Shown piece after piece: positions 25,522 to 34,407 of a stretch of 35,062 bases of DNA (its first letter is position 1; the number at the start of each line of letters is the position of its first letter). Under the pieces are notes generated by a model. The model was given only the letters and a program-made list of their open reading frames with translations. It was not told the DNA's origin and searched no databases. The position numbers and the translations under genes were made by a program. Source of the stretch: Opitutus sp. GAS368 (GTDB lineage: Bacteria > Verrucomicrobiota > Verrucomicrobiia > Chthoniobacterales > Chthoniobacteraceae); NCBI GenBank assembly GCA_943329925.2, contig CALQFT020000016.1, positions 1 through 35,062 of the forward strand, written 5' to 3'.

Positions 25522-28070
25522 GCCAAGCCTTTCACGGTGGACGTTTGCGCGAGGCAGAGGAGCGATTCGGTCCGCGAACCTTTCTGGATTTTAGCGTTAA
25601 CACCAACGCCTTTTGGCATCCGCCCACTGCCCTTCCTGCAGTACCTTTATCCGACGCAATTACGCGTTACCCGGAAGCCGACGCGAACTCCGTGCGCCTT
25701 TTGCTGGCTGATCTGTACGATGTCCCTGCCGATTGCCTCCTCCCAACCGCGGGCGCCATCGAGGGCCTTTATCTCGCCGTGCGTCTCTTTGCTCACAAGC
25801 GCGCTCTTTTGTTTTCACCGTCCTTCGCCGATTACCATCGAGCGTGCTGCTCAGCGGGTCTGGACGTACAAACCCGTTCCCTTTTCCCCGATCCACCCGA
25901 TACGGAGCAATTCGTTCAGTGGGCTCTGACTGTGGATGTCGTGTTATTAGGGAACCCTAATAATCCTACGGGGCGCCTATTTACAAACCTCGAGGATGTT
26001 GTCTTGCATCCAGCGCTTTCTCATCTGCATTGGATTGTTGACGAGGCTTTTATAGAATTTGTATCGGAGCCAGAACGCCATTCCCTGCTTTCTAAGATTG
26101 AATCACTTCCCAATGTGCTTGTTTTGCGAGCGCTAACCAAAAGTTGGAGTGTCCCAGGGTTGCGTCTAGGATTTTTAGCCACGGCTAACCTTTCTTGGCT
26201 CACCCAACTTCGCGCAATGCAGCCACCATGGCCACTTTGTGGTATCACTGAGTTTTGGGCGCGTTCGCATCTTAACAAGCCCACCCTCGCCGTGGTTCAT
26301 GAAAGTTTGCGTCCTCTTGCGCTTGAGCGTGAACGGTTGTCAACGGCACTGGCGCTCCTTCCAAGTCTGTTTCCTCTTGCCTCGGACGCCAACTTTTTAC
26401 TCGTTCAAACTCGGGGCCTTAACGTGAGTGAACTTGCTGATGTCCTTGGTAAGCAGGGTATTCTGATTCGTGTGTGCGTCGGATTTCTTGATCTTGAGGC
26501 TGAATGTTATTTCCGCGTCGCGGTGCGCACGACTTTGGAGAACGACCGACTCATCGATGCGCTCCATAGCTTTTCAAGTGCCCGCTCTTCCCCTCGGCAT
26601 AAACTGAAAAAAAAGCAGATGCGCGCCATCAGTGTTCTCGGCACTTCCTCAAATAGCGGGAAGAGTTGGGTTGCCACGGCCTTGTGTGCCTGGTTGCGAA
26701 GGCGAGGGGTTCGGGTCGCTCCATTTAAGGGGCAGAACATGTCGAATAATTCGGCCGTTACTTTAGACGGTGGCGAGATCGGCCGTGCGCAGGCTGTCCA
26801 AGCGGAGGCCTGCGGCTTGGCGCCCTCAGTGAGGATGAATCCAATTTTGTTGAAGCCCTCCGGGAAGTTGGGATCACAGCTTGTAGTTTTGGGGCAGGCA
26901 AGGGGGCACATTAAGGCGAGGGATTATTATGAATCCATCGAGAATTTATGGCCGGTTGTGACTGAAAGTTTGAGTTACTGGGAAGGTCGCTGTGACGCCC
27001 TGATCATGGAAGGAGCGGGTAGTCCTGTTGAGCTCAATTTGATGCAACGCGACTTGGTTAACTTGCGGCCAGTGCGTGAGCTTAACGGGCGTTGGTTGCT
27101 GGTGGCGGATATCGAGCGCGGTGGCGTATTTGCCCAAGTAGCAGGTACATGGGGTTTGCTGCAGGGCTCTGACCGCCAACGGTGCGCGGGTCTTATTGTA
27201 AACAAGTTTAGAGGTGATCTTTCACTTTTTGCAGATGCTAATCAGTATTTTGCTCCGCATTTCGGCGCCCCTTTTCTCGGCACGCTTCCTTACGCGCCGC
27301 ATCTTCAGCCGGAAAACGAAGACAGCCTTTCAGAGGATCCTGCTGCAAGCATTCAGGGAGAGCCCATCCACTGGATACGGTTTCCTTACCTGTCCAACTC
27401 GCAAGACACAAATCCATGGCAGCATGATGAAGGTGTTCGTGTGGAGTGGGTTCACGGGCCTGCCTCGCTTGCAAACGCTCGTGTCGTGGTGCTTCCTGGT
27501 AGCAAAAACACACTAGCTGATCTGGCTTGGCTGCGATCCTCTGGCATTGCTGATGCGGTGCTTGCGGCCCATCAACGCGGCGCACTTATCGTTGGTATTT
27601 GTGGCGGGTTCCAAATGTTGGGCCAATGTCTTTCAGACCCGCTCGGGATTGCGGGCGAGATGGGCGAGATGGCCGGGCTTGGATTGTTGCCGATGGAGAC
27701 TGTTTTTCTAGAAGAAAAGCGACTGGGCAACGTGAATGCCCGGTTCGAGGATGAGGTGTGGGAGGCATACGAAATTCACATGGGCCGCACGACACCTACT
27801 CGCACAGTGGTGCCGCTTCTTACCATTATGGAAGACGGGGGAGAGCGGGCTGAGGGTGTGCGCTATAACGGGGTCTGGGGCACCTACCTCCACGGCCTGT
27901 TTGAATCGTCTCGTATCCGCCTTGCCGTCACACAATGTGCGGGATTATTAGAGCACCGAGTGTCGCCGGTTGCGTTTCGAGCTCAACGCGAGACACTATA
28001 CGGTGGTATGGCTGATTTACTTGAAGAGCACCTGAATCTGGAGGACCTCTGGCGCTATGTGGCAGATTGA
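25518..28070 (+). CDS. cobC-cobQ: Fusion of threonine-phosphate decarboxylase (CobC/CobD) and cobyric acid synthase (CobQ/CbiP)
   Basis: The 850-aa protein holds two enzymes. Residues 1-~360 are a PLP aminotransferase-fold enzyme: FLDFSVNTNAFW, VLLGNPNNPTGRLF, VDEAFIEF, and the PLP lysine in LTKSWSVPGLRLG (Lys208). It should make (R)-1-amino-2-propanol phosphate from threonine phosphate. Residues 368-850 are CobQ: the P-loop-like GTSSNSGKS, APFKGQNMSNNS, and a glutamine amidotransferase domain with nucleophile Cys695 in GICGGFQMLG; it amidates side chains b, d, e and g. The linker is short and basic (SSPRHKLKKKQ) and is encoded across an A8 run. An ATG at 26619 could restart CobQ alone. The start overlaps cobU by ATGA. 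Confidence 0.93.
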   Translation: MSQAFHGGRLREAEERFGPRTFLDFSVNTNAFWHPPTALPAVPLSDAITRYPEADANSVRLLLADLYDVPADCLLPTAGAIEGLYLAVRLFAHKRALLFSPSFADYHRACCSAGLDVQTRSLFPDPPDTEQFVQWALTVDVVLLGNPNNPTGRLFTNLEDVVLHPALSHLHWIVDEAFIEFVSEPERHSLLSKIESLPNVLVLRALTKSWSVPGLRLGFLATANLSWLTQLRAMQPPWPLCGITEFWARSHLNKPTLAVVHESLRPLALERERLSTALALLPSLFPLASDANFLLVQTRGLNVSELADVLGKQGILIRVCVGFLDLEAECYFRVAVRTTLENDRLIDALHSFSSARSSPRHKLKKKQMRAISVLGTSSNSGKSWVATALCAWLRRRGVRVAPFKGQNMSNNSAVTLDGGEIGRAQAVQAEACGLAPSVRMNPILLKPSGKLGSQLVVLGQARGHIKARDYYESIENLWPVVTESLSYWEGRCDALIMEGAGSPVELNLMQRDLVNLRPVRELNGRWLLVADIERGGVFAQVAGTWGLLQGSDRQRCAGLIVNKFRGDLSLFADANQYFAPHFGAPFLGTLPYAPHLQPENEDSLSEDPAASIQGEPIHWIRFPYLSNSQDTNPWQHDEGVRVEWVHGPASLANARVVVLPGSKNTLADLAWLRSSGIADAVLAAHQRGALIVGICGGFQMLGQCLSDPLGIAGEMGEMAGLGLLPMETVFLEEKRLGNVNARFEDEVWEAYEIHMGRTTPTRTVVPLLTIMEDGGERAEGVRYNGVWGTYLHGLFESSRIRLAVTQCAGLLEHRVSPVAFRAQRETLYGGMADLLEEHLNLEDLWRYVAD

Positions 28071-29142
28071 TCTATTCCAATTTCTGTCTGCTGTGGGACT
28101 CGATCTTCTTCTTGGAGATCCGCGTGGTTGGCCGCATCTCACTCGGATCGCGGGCATGCTGGCCTCGGCACTTGAGGAAATTTGGTCCAAGGCATTGGGC
28201 CGCAATGTTCCTGCTGGAGTTTGTTTTTGGCTTTCTGTTTGTGGTGGAATGCTCGCTGCATATGCCGTTGTGCGGCAGGTTTTAGAAGCAATAAGTCCAT
28301 CACTCGCATGGTTATGGGACATCGCAGTTGTGTATCAAACGGTAGCTGCACGAGATCTTGATAGCCACGCGAGGGCAGTTCTCGTTCCCCTTGTGCTTGG
28401 CGATTTGGAGGAGAGTCGACGCCGTGTGGGCTTTTTGGTCGGCAGAGATACTGGAGCGCTTGACGTTCAGGGCGTGTCTCGAGCCGCAGTCGAAGCCGTG
28501 GCGGAGAGCGCAACGGACGGGTTTGTCGCTCCACTATTCTGGGCGGTTATTGGCGGTGTGCCTGGGGCGCTTTTGTATCGCTGCGCAAATACTTTGGACT
28601 CGATGGTGGGTCACAGAAATGAGCGCTACGAGTTGTTTGGCAAGTTTTCTGCGATCGCCGACGACGCGCTTAATTTTATTCCAGCGCGGTTATGTGCGTT
28701 TTTCTCTCTACTGCCGCGCGGCTTTCGTTACGCCATTGCTGTGATGAATGATGCCGCTAAGCACTCTAGTCCAAACGCAGGTTGGGGTGAGGCCGCCGCC
28801 GCATGGGCTCTTAATCTGCGGCTCGGAGGATTAAATTTTTATGATGGGGCCCCTGTTGAAGGTCCGATTTTCAATAAAAGTGGGCAACCGCCCGAGCCTC
28901 GCGACATTCTTAGAGTGCTCCGGTGGTTTTGGGGAGTGGCGTTTCTGTGCGTAATTCTATTGGGGCTTTACGTTGCTAAACGTGATCAATCTGCGCGCCC
29001 TCCAATTGAATTTCCGACACCCACTTTCAGCGAATCCAGCCTCACCGCGCCCGTACTCAAGCAGGAGTATGTCCTGCAACCTTCGCCTGCTCCGGTGAAA
29101 CTTCATGGTCAGATCATTTATGGAACAAAATCAACGCCTTAA
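28057..29142 (+). CDS. cbiB: Adenosylcobinamide-phosphate synthase
   Basis: CbiB joins aminopropanol (phosphate) to adenosylcobyric acid in the membrane. Family strings are LDLLLGDPRGWPHLTR near the N-terminus, TDGFVAPLFWAVIGGVPGALLYRCANTLDSMVGHRNERY in the centre, and LNFYDGAPVEGP toward the end. At 361 aa it is longer than the usual ~310-320: after the last family segment there is one more hydrophobic helix (FWGVAFLCVILLGLYVA) and a ~50-residue Pro-rich hydrophilic tail of unknown role. It overlaps the fusion gene by 14 bases. Its substrate comes from both halves of the preceding fusion. Confidence 0.94.
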   Translation: MWQIDLFQFLSAVGLDLLLGDPRGWPHLTRIAGMLASALEEIWSKALGRNVPAGVCFWLSVCGGMLAAYAVVRQVLEAISPSLAWLWDIAVVYQTVAARDLDSHARAVLVPLVLGDLEESRRRVGFLVGRDTGALDVQGVSRAAVEAVAESATDGFVAPLFWAVIGGVPGALLYRCANTLDSMVGHRNERYELFGKFSAIADDALNFIPARLCAFFSLLPRGFRYAIAVMNDAAKHSSPNAGWGEAAAAWALNLRLGGLNFYDGAPVEGPIFNKSGQPPEPRDILRVLRWFWGVAFLCVILLGLYVAKRDQSARPPIEFPTPTFSESSLTAPVLKQEYVLQPSPAPVKLHGQIIYGTKSTP

Positions 29143-29674
29143 GCAGGGCGCCTTTCAGATATACACAGGGGAGGGGAAGGGCAAGAGTACCGCATCGATG
29201 GGACTCATGCTTCGCGCTCTGGGCTGTGGATTTCATGTCTACTACCTGCGGATGATGAAGCCCCGATGGAAAACCGGTGAGCTTGCCTTGTGTCCGACGC
29301 TCCACCCCAATCTCACTTACCGCAACGTCGAGCAGGATTGGATCCTCTCTCGCAGCAAGCACATCCCCGAACACGTCGAAGCGATGACGCTCGCATTGGC
29401 AACAGAAATGGATGCTCTCCAAACGGTGCTTAGCTCGGGTGAATTCGACTTGGTGATCGTTGATGAGATTAATTACTGCATCCATCGTGGATTGATACCG
29501 GTTGAGCGCGCCCTTTCTCTGGCGCTGGGTCGACCTCCACAGGTGGAGCTTGTCTTCACGGGCCGGTACGCGGCCGAGGCTCTAATCGCTGTTGCTGATG
29601 TCGTAACGGAAATGCGCAAGGTGAAGCATCATTTTGACCAAGGAGTTTCTGCCAGGCGCGGCATCGAGTTTTAG
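29120..29674 (+). CDS. cobO: Cob(I)yrinic acid a,c-diamide adenosyltransferase, CobA/CobO type
   Basis: This enzyme transfers the adenosyl group of ATP to the reduced cobalt. It is 184 aa from ATG 29120 (189 from ATG 29105, less likely). The P-loop YTGEGKGKSTASMG is at the N-terminus, as in the CobA/CobO family, with VIVDEINYCIHRGLIP as the Walker B region and LVFTGRYA further on. The start lies 23 bases inside cbiB; cbiA follows after 11 bases. Confidence 0.94.
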   Translation: MEQNQRLKQGAFQIYTGEGKGKSTASMGLMLRALGCGFHVYYLRMMKPRWKTGELALCPTLHPNLTYRNVEQDWILSRSKHIPEHVEAMTLALATEMDALQTVLSSGEFDLVIVDEINYCIHRGLIPVERALSLALGRPPQVELVFTGRYAAEALIAVADVVTEMRKVKHHFDQGVSARRGIEF

Positions 29675-29685
29675 GAGACGGAGTC

Positions 29686-31029
29686 ATGTTCATTCCCACC
29701 CCAACGAGTTTGCCCGGCGGTATTGTGCTGGGAGGCCTGCATGGCAGTAGTGGGAAGACCGTGCTCACATGTTTGCTGCTCGCTGGATTAGCCGCCCGTG
29801 GGCATGCCGTGCAGCCATTCAAGGCCGGCCCAGACTACATTGATGGTGGCTATCATAACCACTTTTGCGCAAATCCTTCAATCACACTGGATTCCTGGCT
29901 CATGGGTAAGCCCGAGGTTCTATTGGCTGCGAATGCGAATACACGGTGCGCCACTGGAATTCTTGAAGGCGTGATGGGGCTTTTTGACGGCGCCTCTTCC
30001 TCGACTGAGGTGGGTAGCACTATGGAACTCGCGCGGTGGTTGCAATGGCCTGTGGTGCTCTGCGTGCCCGCAGCAAAGGCCGGGCGCTCGCTCGCTGCGG
30101 CGCTGCGGGGTTTTATGGCTGAGGCGCACCCTCACGGCATTGCAGGTGTGGTTCTTAATGGGGTAAGTGGCAGTTCCCATACAGAATACTTGCGAGAGGC
30201 ACTTCTCCCTCTTGGCGTGCCTGTGCTGGGTGCTATTCCAAAGAGCGCTATTTTGGAATGGCCGGAGCGCTATCTCGGGCTGCAATCGGCGCCGGAAATG
30301 CAACTGCCCGGCAACGGAGAGCTCGCTGGATTGGCCGCGCTTCATTTGGATTTGGCGCAATTCGAAACATTGGCGCAAATGCATCCCCAAGAGCAAACTG
30401 TGGCGCCGTGTCCGCCCCAAGAGGCGAGATGTCGGGTGGCTGTTGCTCGGGACGAGGCATTCCACTTTTATTACGCAAACAATCTTGATTGGTTGAAACA
30501 ACAAGGCGCAGAGCTGGTGCCGTTTTCTCCAATCCATTCCCATTCGCTCCCGGCGAACATTGACGGCATTTTGCTTGGTGGTGGTTTTCCTGAACTTCAC
30601 GCAGGGGCAATTTCGGACAATCATTCGCTCCGGACAGAGCTCAGGCAGGCGGTTCTCGACGGGGTTCCGTGTTATGCCGAATGCGGGGGACTGATGTTGC
30701 TTGCCGACAACTTAACTGATATTCGGGGCGAGGTATTTCCTATGGCTGGAGTGATCCCTGGCACCATTGAGATGAGGCCCGCACTTCAGCATTTTGGTTA
30801 TTGTGAGGCCTCCGATGGAGGTGCTCACCCGCACAAGGGTCACGAGTTTCACCACTCCGTATGGAACGCAGAATCTGAACGCGGCAACGCGTGGCATGTC
30901 ACCCGCAAACGCACTGGAGGTGCCCGCCAGGAAGGCTTTCGTACTGGTAGGCTTCACGCCTCTTACGTGCATCTTTACTTTTCTAACAGCGCGGATTTGG
31001 TGCGCACACACCTAGGATTTTACTCATGA
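29686..31029 (+). CDS. cbiA: Cobyrinate a,c-diamide synthase
   Basis: CbiA (CobB of the aerobic pathway) amidates the a and c acetate side chains using glutamine and ATP. The 447-aa protein has the P-loop-like [18 protein letters not shown], then [11 protein letters not shown], the DSWLMG segment and a class I glutamine amidotransferase domain with nucleophile Cys333 in [12 protein letters not shown] and a C-terminal ASYVHLYF His. A GGAG Shine-Dalgarno precedes the ATG. It overlaps cbiE by ATGA. The upstream genes suggest the cobalt-early (anaerobic) form. Confidence 0.95.
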   Translation: MFIPTPTSLPGGIVLGGLHGSSGKTVLTCLLLAGLAARGHAVQPFKAGPDYIDGGYHNHFCANPSITLDSWLMGKPEVLLAANANTRCATGILEGVMGLFDGASSSTEVGSTMELARWLQWPVVLCVPAAKAGRSLAAALRGFMAEAHPHGIAGVVLNGVSGSSHTEYLREALLPLGVPVLGAIPKSAILEWPERYLGLQSAPEMQLPGNGELAGLAALHLDLAQFETLAQMHPQEQTVAPCPPQEARCRVAVARDEAFHFYYANNLDWLKQQGAELVPFSPIHSHSLPANIDGILLGGGFPELHAGAISDNHSLRTELRQAVLDGVPCYAECGGLMLLADNLTDIRGEVFPMAGVIPGTIEMRPALQHFGYCEASDGGAHPHKGHEFHHSVWNAESERGNAWHVTRKRTGGARQEGFRTGRLHASYVHLYFSNSADLVRTHLGFYS

Positions 31030-31709
31030 TACATTGCATTGGCGCGGGACCGGGCGACCCGGGTTATTTAACATTGCGTGCCGCTGAATTACTTGCGGCG
31101 GCGGATGTTGTTGCGGGATTTGACGCCGTACTCGCCGTGGCTCGGCCTCATTTGCCCGAGGGCTGCGTGGTGATCCCTATGAATTACCGGGACCAGTCAG
31201 CTCGGTTGGCTGAGGTGGCACTTCTCCACCATGCAGGAAAGCGGTGCGTTGTAGTGTTCATGGGTGACATTCACTTCTCCGGCTTCCAATTTCTAGAGCG
31301 TATCGACAAGGCGTGCGGCCATCCGGTGGAAACAATTCCGGGGATTAGTTCGGCCCAAATTTTGGCAAGCCGCACCCGGGTCTGTTTCGACGAAACAACC
31401 TTTATTACTTTCCATCGCAGGGGCGACATTGAGCCATTTCAGCGGCACCTCCTCAACGTGCTCCAAGACGGGCGCAACGCGATTGTCATACCACGTCCTT
31501 GGGACTTCATGCCGCGCGACATTGCCGCGTATCTTATCAACAAGGGCATTGCGCCTCATCAGTCCGTTGAGGTCTGGGAACAGTTGACGCGGGAGGAGGC
31601 AAATTGGAGTGGTCAACTCCACGAATGCACCGCCGAATTTTCTGACATGAGCATTTTGCTGATTCGTGCACAGGTACCTTTCCCCAGCCAAATTCACAGC
31701 TCCCCATGA
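31026..31709 (+). CDS. cbiE: Cobalt-precorrin-7 C5-methyltransferase CbiE
   Basis: This is an SAM-dependent tetrapyrrole methyltransferase of 227 aa. The N-terminal [19 protein letters not shown] is the SAM-binding start of the family, PGISSAQ is in the middle, and [16 protein letters not shown] with FSDMSILLI near the end is the CbiE pattern rather than CbiF or CbiH. CbiE normally works with the decarboxylating C15-methyltransferase CbiT, as one protein (CobL) or as neighbours; no CbiT is seen in this window. It overlaps both neighbours by ATGA. Confidence 0.87.
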   Translation: MIHCIGAGPGDPGYLTLRAAELLAAADVVAGFDAVLAVARPHLPEGCVVIPMNYRDQSARLAEVALLHHAGKRCVVVFMGDIHFSGFQFLERIDKACGHPVETIPGISSAQILASRTRVCFDETTFITFHRRGDIEPFQRHLLNVLQDGRNAIVIPRPWDFMPRDIAAYLINKGIAPHQSVEVWEQLTREEANWSGQLHECTAEFSDMSILLIRAQVPFPSQIHSSP

Positions 31710-33262
31710 TCGCATTTCCTCAAGATATCGCTCTGGTTGTAGCGGGACACGGCAGTCGTGACCCCGAAGGTGTGGCTCAGTTTGAAGGCTTCATTCAAGT
31801 AATCCGCGAGCGCTCTGGCACACGTATCGTTGAGCATGGCTATTTGGAGTTTTCAAAGCCCACGATTGATGAAGGTGTGCGCAAGGCTGTCGAGGCGGGT
31901 GCCAAACGCATTTCAGTAGTGCCAGCCGTGTTGCTTGGTGCGACACACGCTAAAAACGATATGCCCGTGGAGGTGCAAACGCTTCAACGGGAATTTCCTG
32001 AGTGTGAAATTAAATATGGCGCTCCGATGCATCTCCATCCGTCTGTGCTCCAACTGTGTCGTGTGCGCATCGTCGAAGCCGAGGCGCGTTCCGCCGAAAT
32101 CGTCCCCCGCTCGGATACGTGCCTCGTGGTTGTTGGGCGGGGCACCACCGATCCTGATGCCAATTCAGATGTCGCAAAACTCGCCCGGATTTTAGAGGAG
32201 GGATTGGGCTTTGGTTGCGCCTTCGTCTGCTATTCGGGCACTGCGAAGCCAGCGCTGACAGACGGTCTTGAAGCTGCGGTTCGGCTTGGATATCGCCGCC
32301 TATTGGTCCTCCCTTTTTTCCTGTTTACCGGTATTCTGATTAAGCGAATTGAAGAGGCCGTGGCCGTCGTGGCTGCAAGTCGACCGGCGGTGGAGGTTCT
32401 TTTTTCCCGTCCTCTCGAGGCGCACGCTCTCACCGCAGATGCGCTTCTGGATAGGGCGCGGGAAGCCTTCGAGGGCACTGCGCACATGAACTGTAGTCTT
32501 TGTAAGTATCGCACCGCGATCATCGGCTATGAGAGCGAAGCGGGTGCGCCCCAAGAGGCGCATCACTTCCATGTGCGCGGGGGGGCGCAAGCCGAAATTG
32601 GCGCGGCTGGAAATTCGCCTAAGTTTCCAGCGCCGTATGAAGCTCATCCCATCGAAGAGAAGAGTTTTGAGATCATCGCGGCTGGACGGAGTTGGAGCAT
32701 GTTCGCGCCCGACCAGATTGAGATTCTCCAGCGCCTGGTTCACACATCGGGCGACTTTGCCGTCCCAGACGACGTTTTCCTTTCGAGCGGCGCTCCAGCG
32801 GCGGGCATCCGTGCAATCCAGGACCGGTGTACCATCGTCACCGACGTGACAATGGTGCAAACTGGTCTACGTAGGTCACTTGTGAGCTTGTTTGGTTTGC
32901 GCACCGTTTGTCTGGTTCATGATGAGGAGACAAATCTTGTGGCGAAGGCTAATGGGCTCACAAAGTCTGCAGCGGGCATTCGAAGGGCATGGCTGAAGTT
33001 TGGAAATGAGGTGCTGCTAGCAATTGGCGACGCGCCCACGGCAGTGGAAGAGGCCATCCGTTTAGTGCAAGAACAGGGCTGGCGCCCACGGTTACTGATC
33101 GGACTGCCCGTGGGGTTTGTGGGAACACAGGAATCTAAAGAGCGACTGCGTCGTTGTCTGCACGTGCCGCGGATTACAAACAAAGGTACGCGGGGCGGCT
33201 CTCCTTGGGCGGCGGCCGTAGTCAATGCGATGCTCATACAGGCAAGCCGCCTTCCCCGTTAA
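31706..33262 (+). CDS. cbiX-cbiC: Fusion of sirohydrochlorin cobaltochelatase CbiX and precorrin-8X methylmutase CbiC
   Basis: The 518-aa protein combines two non-adjacent pathway steps. Residues 1-~300 are long-form Cbi[11 protein letters not shown] with catalytic-type His15, a second half with [13 protein letters not shown], and [14 protein letters not shown]. An MNCSLC motif (Cys263, Cys266) matches the MxCxxC that binds an Fe-S cluster in Bacillus megaterium CbiX; a HHFHVRGG segment follows. Residues ~310-518 are Cbi[21 protein letters not shown] with catalytic His346, [22 protein letters not shown]. CbiX inserts cobalt into sirohydrochlorin; CbiC shifts a methyl group from C11 to C12. 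The stop overlaps cbiD by one base (TAATG). Confidence 0.93.
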   Translation: MIAFPQDIALVVAGHGSRDPEGVAQFEGFIQVIRERSGTRIVEHGYLEFSKPTIDEGVRKAVEAGAKRISVVPAVLLGATHAKNDMPVEVQTLQREFPECEIKYGAPMHLHPSVLQLCRVRIVEAEARSAEIVPRSDTCLVVVGRGTTDPDANSDVAKLARILEEGLGFGCAFVCYSGTAKPALTDGLEAAVRLGYRRLLVLPFFLFTGILIKRIEEAVAVVAASRPAVEVLFSRPLEAHALTADALLDRAREAFEGTAHMNCSLCKYRTAIIGYESEAGAPQEAHHFHVRGGAQAEIGAAGNSPKFPAPYEAHPIEEKSFEIIAAGRSWSMFAPDQIEILQRLVHTSGDFAVPDDVFLSSGAPAAGIRAIQDRCTIVTDVTMVQTGLRRSLVSLFGLRTVCLVHDEETNLVAKANGLTKSAAGIRRAWLKFGNEVLLAIGDAPTAVEEAIRLVQEQGWRPRLLIGLPVGFVGTQESKERLRRCLHVPRITNKGTRGGSPWAAAVVNAMLIQASRLPR

Positions 33263-34407
33263 TGTCAGCGATGCACTCAACTCTCCAACTCCTAAGTCCG
33301 TTTGACCTCGCGGCCCTCGCCCAGAACGGACTGCGGCGCGGATTCACCACTGGAACCTGTGCCACTGCCGCGACCAAGGCTGCGCTGATGCTCCTTCAAA
33401 CGGGCACCTTACCCGATCTGGTCCAGGTATCGCTACCCGATGGAATCCATTATCTTACCATACCGGTCACAGCATTAGAGCAGGATGAGGGATGGTCGAG
33501 TGCCTCGGTGATCAAAGATGCGGGCGACGATCCCGATCAAACGCATCGCGCCCGCATTATCGTGCGGGTGCGAAAGAACGCATCTGGGCATATTAAGTTT
33601 TTAAGGGGAGATGGGGTAGGGTTGGTCACGCAACCCGGTCTGAGAATTCCTATTGGCGAACCAGCCATTAACGCGGTTCCCCGCGCAATGATTCGGCAGG
33701 CGGTTTCAGAGGTTTTGGAAACTGATTCCCCAGACGCTGGTCTTGATGTTGAGATTGGTTGCGAGCACGGCGAGTCCATCGCGCTGCGGACGTTTAACCC
33801 ACGACTGGGTATCCTCGGGGGGATATCAATTCTGGGCACAACGGGCGTGGTGGAGCCGAAATCTCTGGCGTCGTTCAAGGCGTCCATTGAGGTTTATATC
33901 CGAGTAGCTCTGGCTGACAATCCCAGTCAGATAGTGCTTTCTCCAGGAAATTTAGGTCAACGATTCGCCAGGGCCTTCTTGGATTTGCCACTCAAACAGA
34001 TTGTCCAGATGTCTAATTTTGCGGGCTTCGCCTTGGATAGTGTTCGCGATACTTTGCGCGAGGCGGATGCCACATTGCCGTTGCTTTGGGTGGTTGGGCA
34101 TCCAGGAAAGCTCGCCAAGATTATCGACGGAGTGTGGGATACTCACTCGCATCTTAGCGCTGGTGCGGTTTCCGCTCTTTTGCCGATCGCGTTGAGCCGG
34201 CATCCTAGTATTGTTCCGCAGCTGGTGGATGCAAACAGCTGCGAAGCGGTGATCGAGCGCCTTGCTCATCACCCTGATGCCCCCGCATTTTGGATCTCGG
34301 TGGAGGAGGCTATTGTGAAAGTCTTGGCTGCAAGACTCGAGCGGGTCGGCGAGGTCCGCGTCCGCCTGTTTTCCATGGAAGGCACCGCTTTGGGAGGGAC
34401 TCGATGA
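33262..34407 (+). CDS. cbiD: Cobalt-precorrin-5B C1-methyltransferase
   Basis: CbiD methylates C1 of the corrin ring and is specific to the anaerobic route. The 381-aa protein starts at ATG 33262, in the TAATG overlap with the fusion gene; a longer frame runs back into that gene. Signatures are LRRGFTTGTCATAATKAAL near the N-terminus, SVIKDAGDDPDQTHRARI, GLGIVTQPGL-like GVGLVTQPGLRIPIGEPAINAVP, and VVGHPGKLAKI toward the C-terminus. It overlaps cbiL by ATGA. Confidence 0.95.
   Translation: MSAMHSTLQLLSPFDLAALAQNGLRRGFTTGTCATAATKAALMLLQTGTLPDLVQVSLPDGIHYLTIPVTALEQDEGWSSASVIKDAGDDPDQTHRARIIVRVRKNASGHIKFLRGDGVGLVTQPGLRIPIGEPAINAVPRAMIRQAVSEVLETDSPDAGLDVEIGCEHGESIALRTFNPRLGILGGISILGTTGVVEPKSLASFKASIEVYIRVALADNPSQIVLSPGNLGQRFARAFLDLPLKQIVQMSNFAGFALDSVRDTLREADATLPLLWVVGHPGKLAKIIDGVWDTHSHLSAGAVSALLPIALSRHPSIVPQLVDANSCEAVIERLAHHPDAPAFWISVEEAIVKVLAARLERVGEVRVRLFSMEGTALGGTR

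Noticed and set aside
26600-26625. CobC-CobQ join as a frameshift error
   Set aside because: Both halves are in one frame with full domains and a plausible basic linker; an A8-run sequencing error is possible but a one-base change would break the frame and add a stop, so the fusion is the simpler reading.
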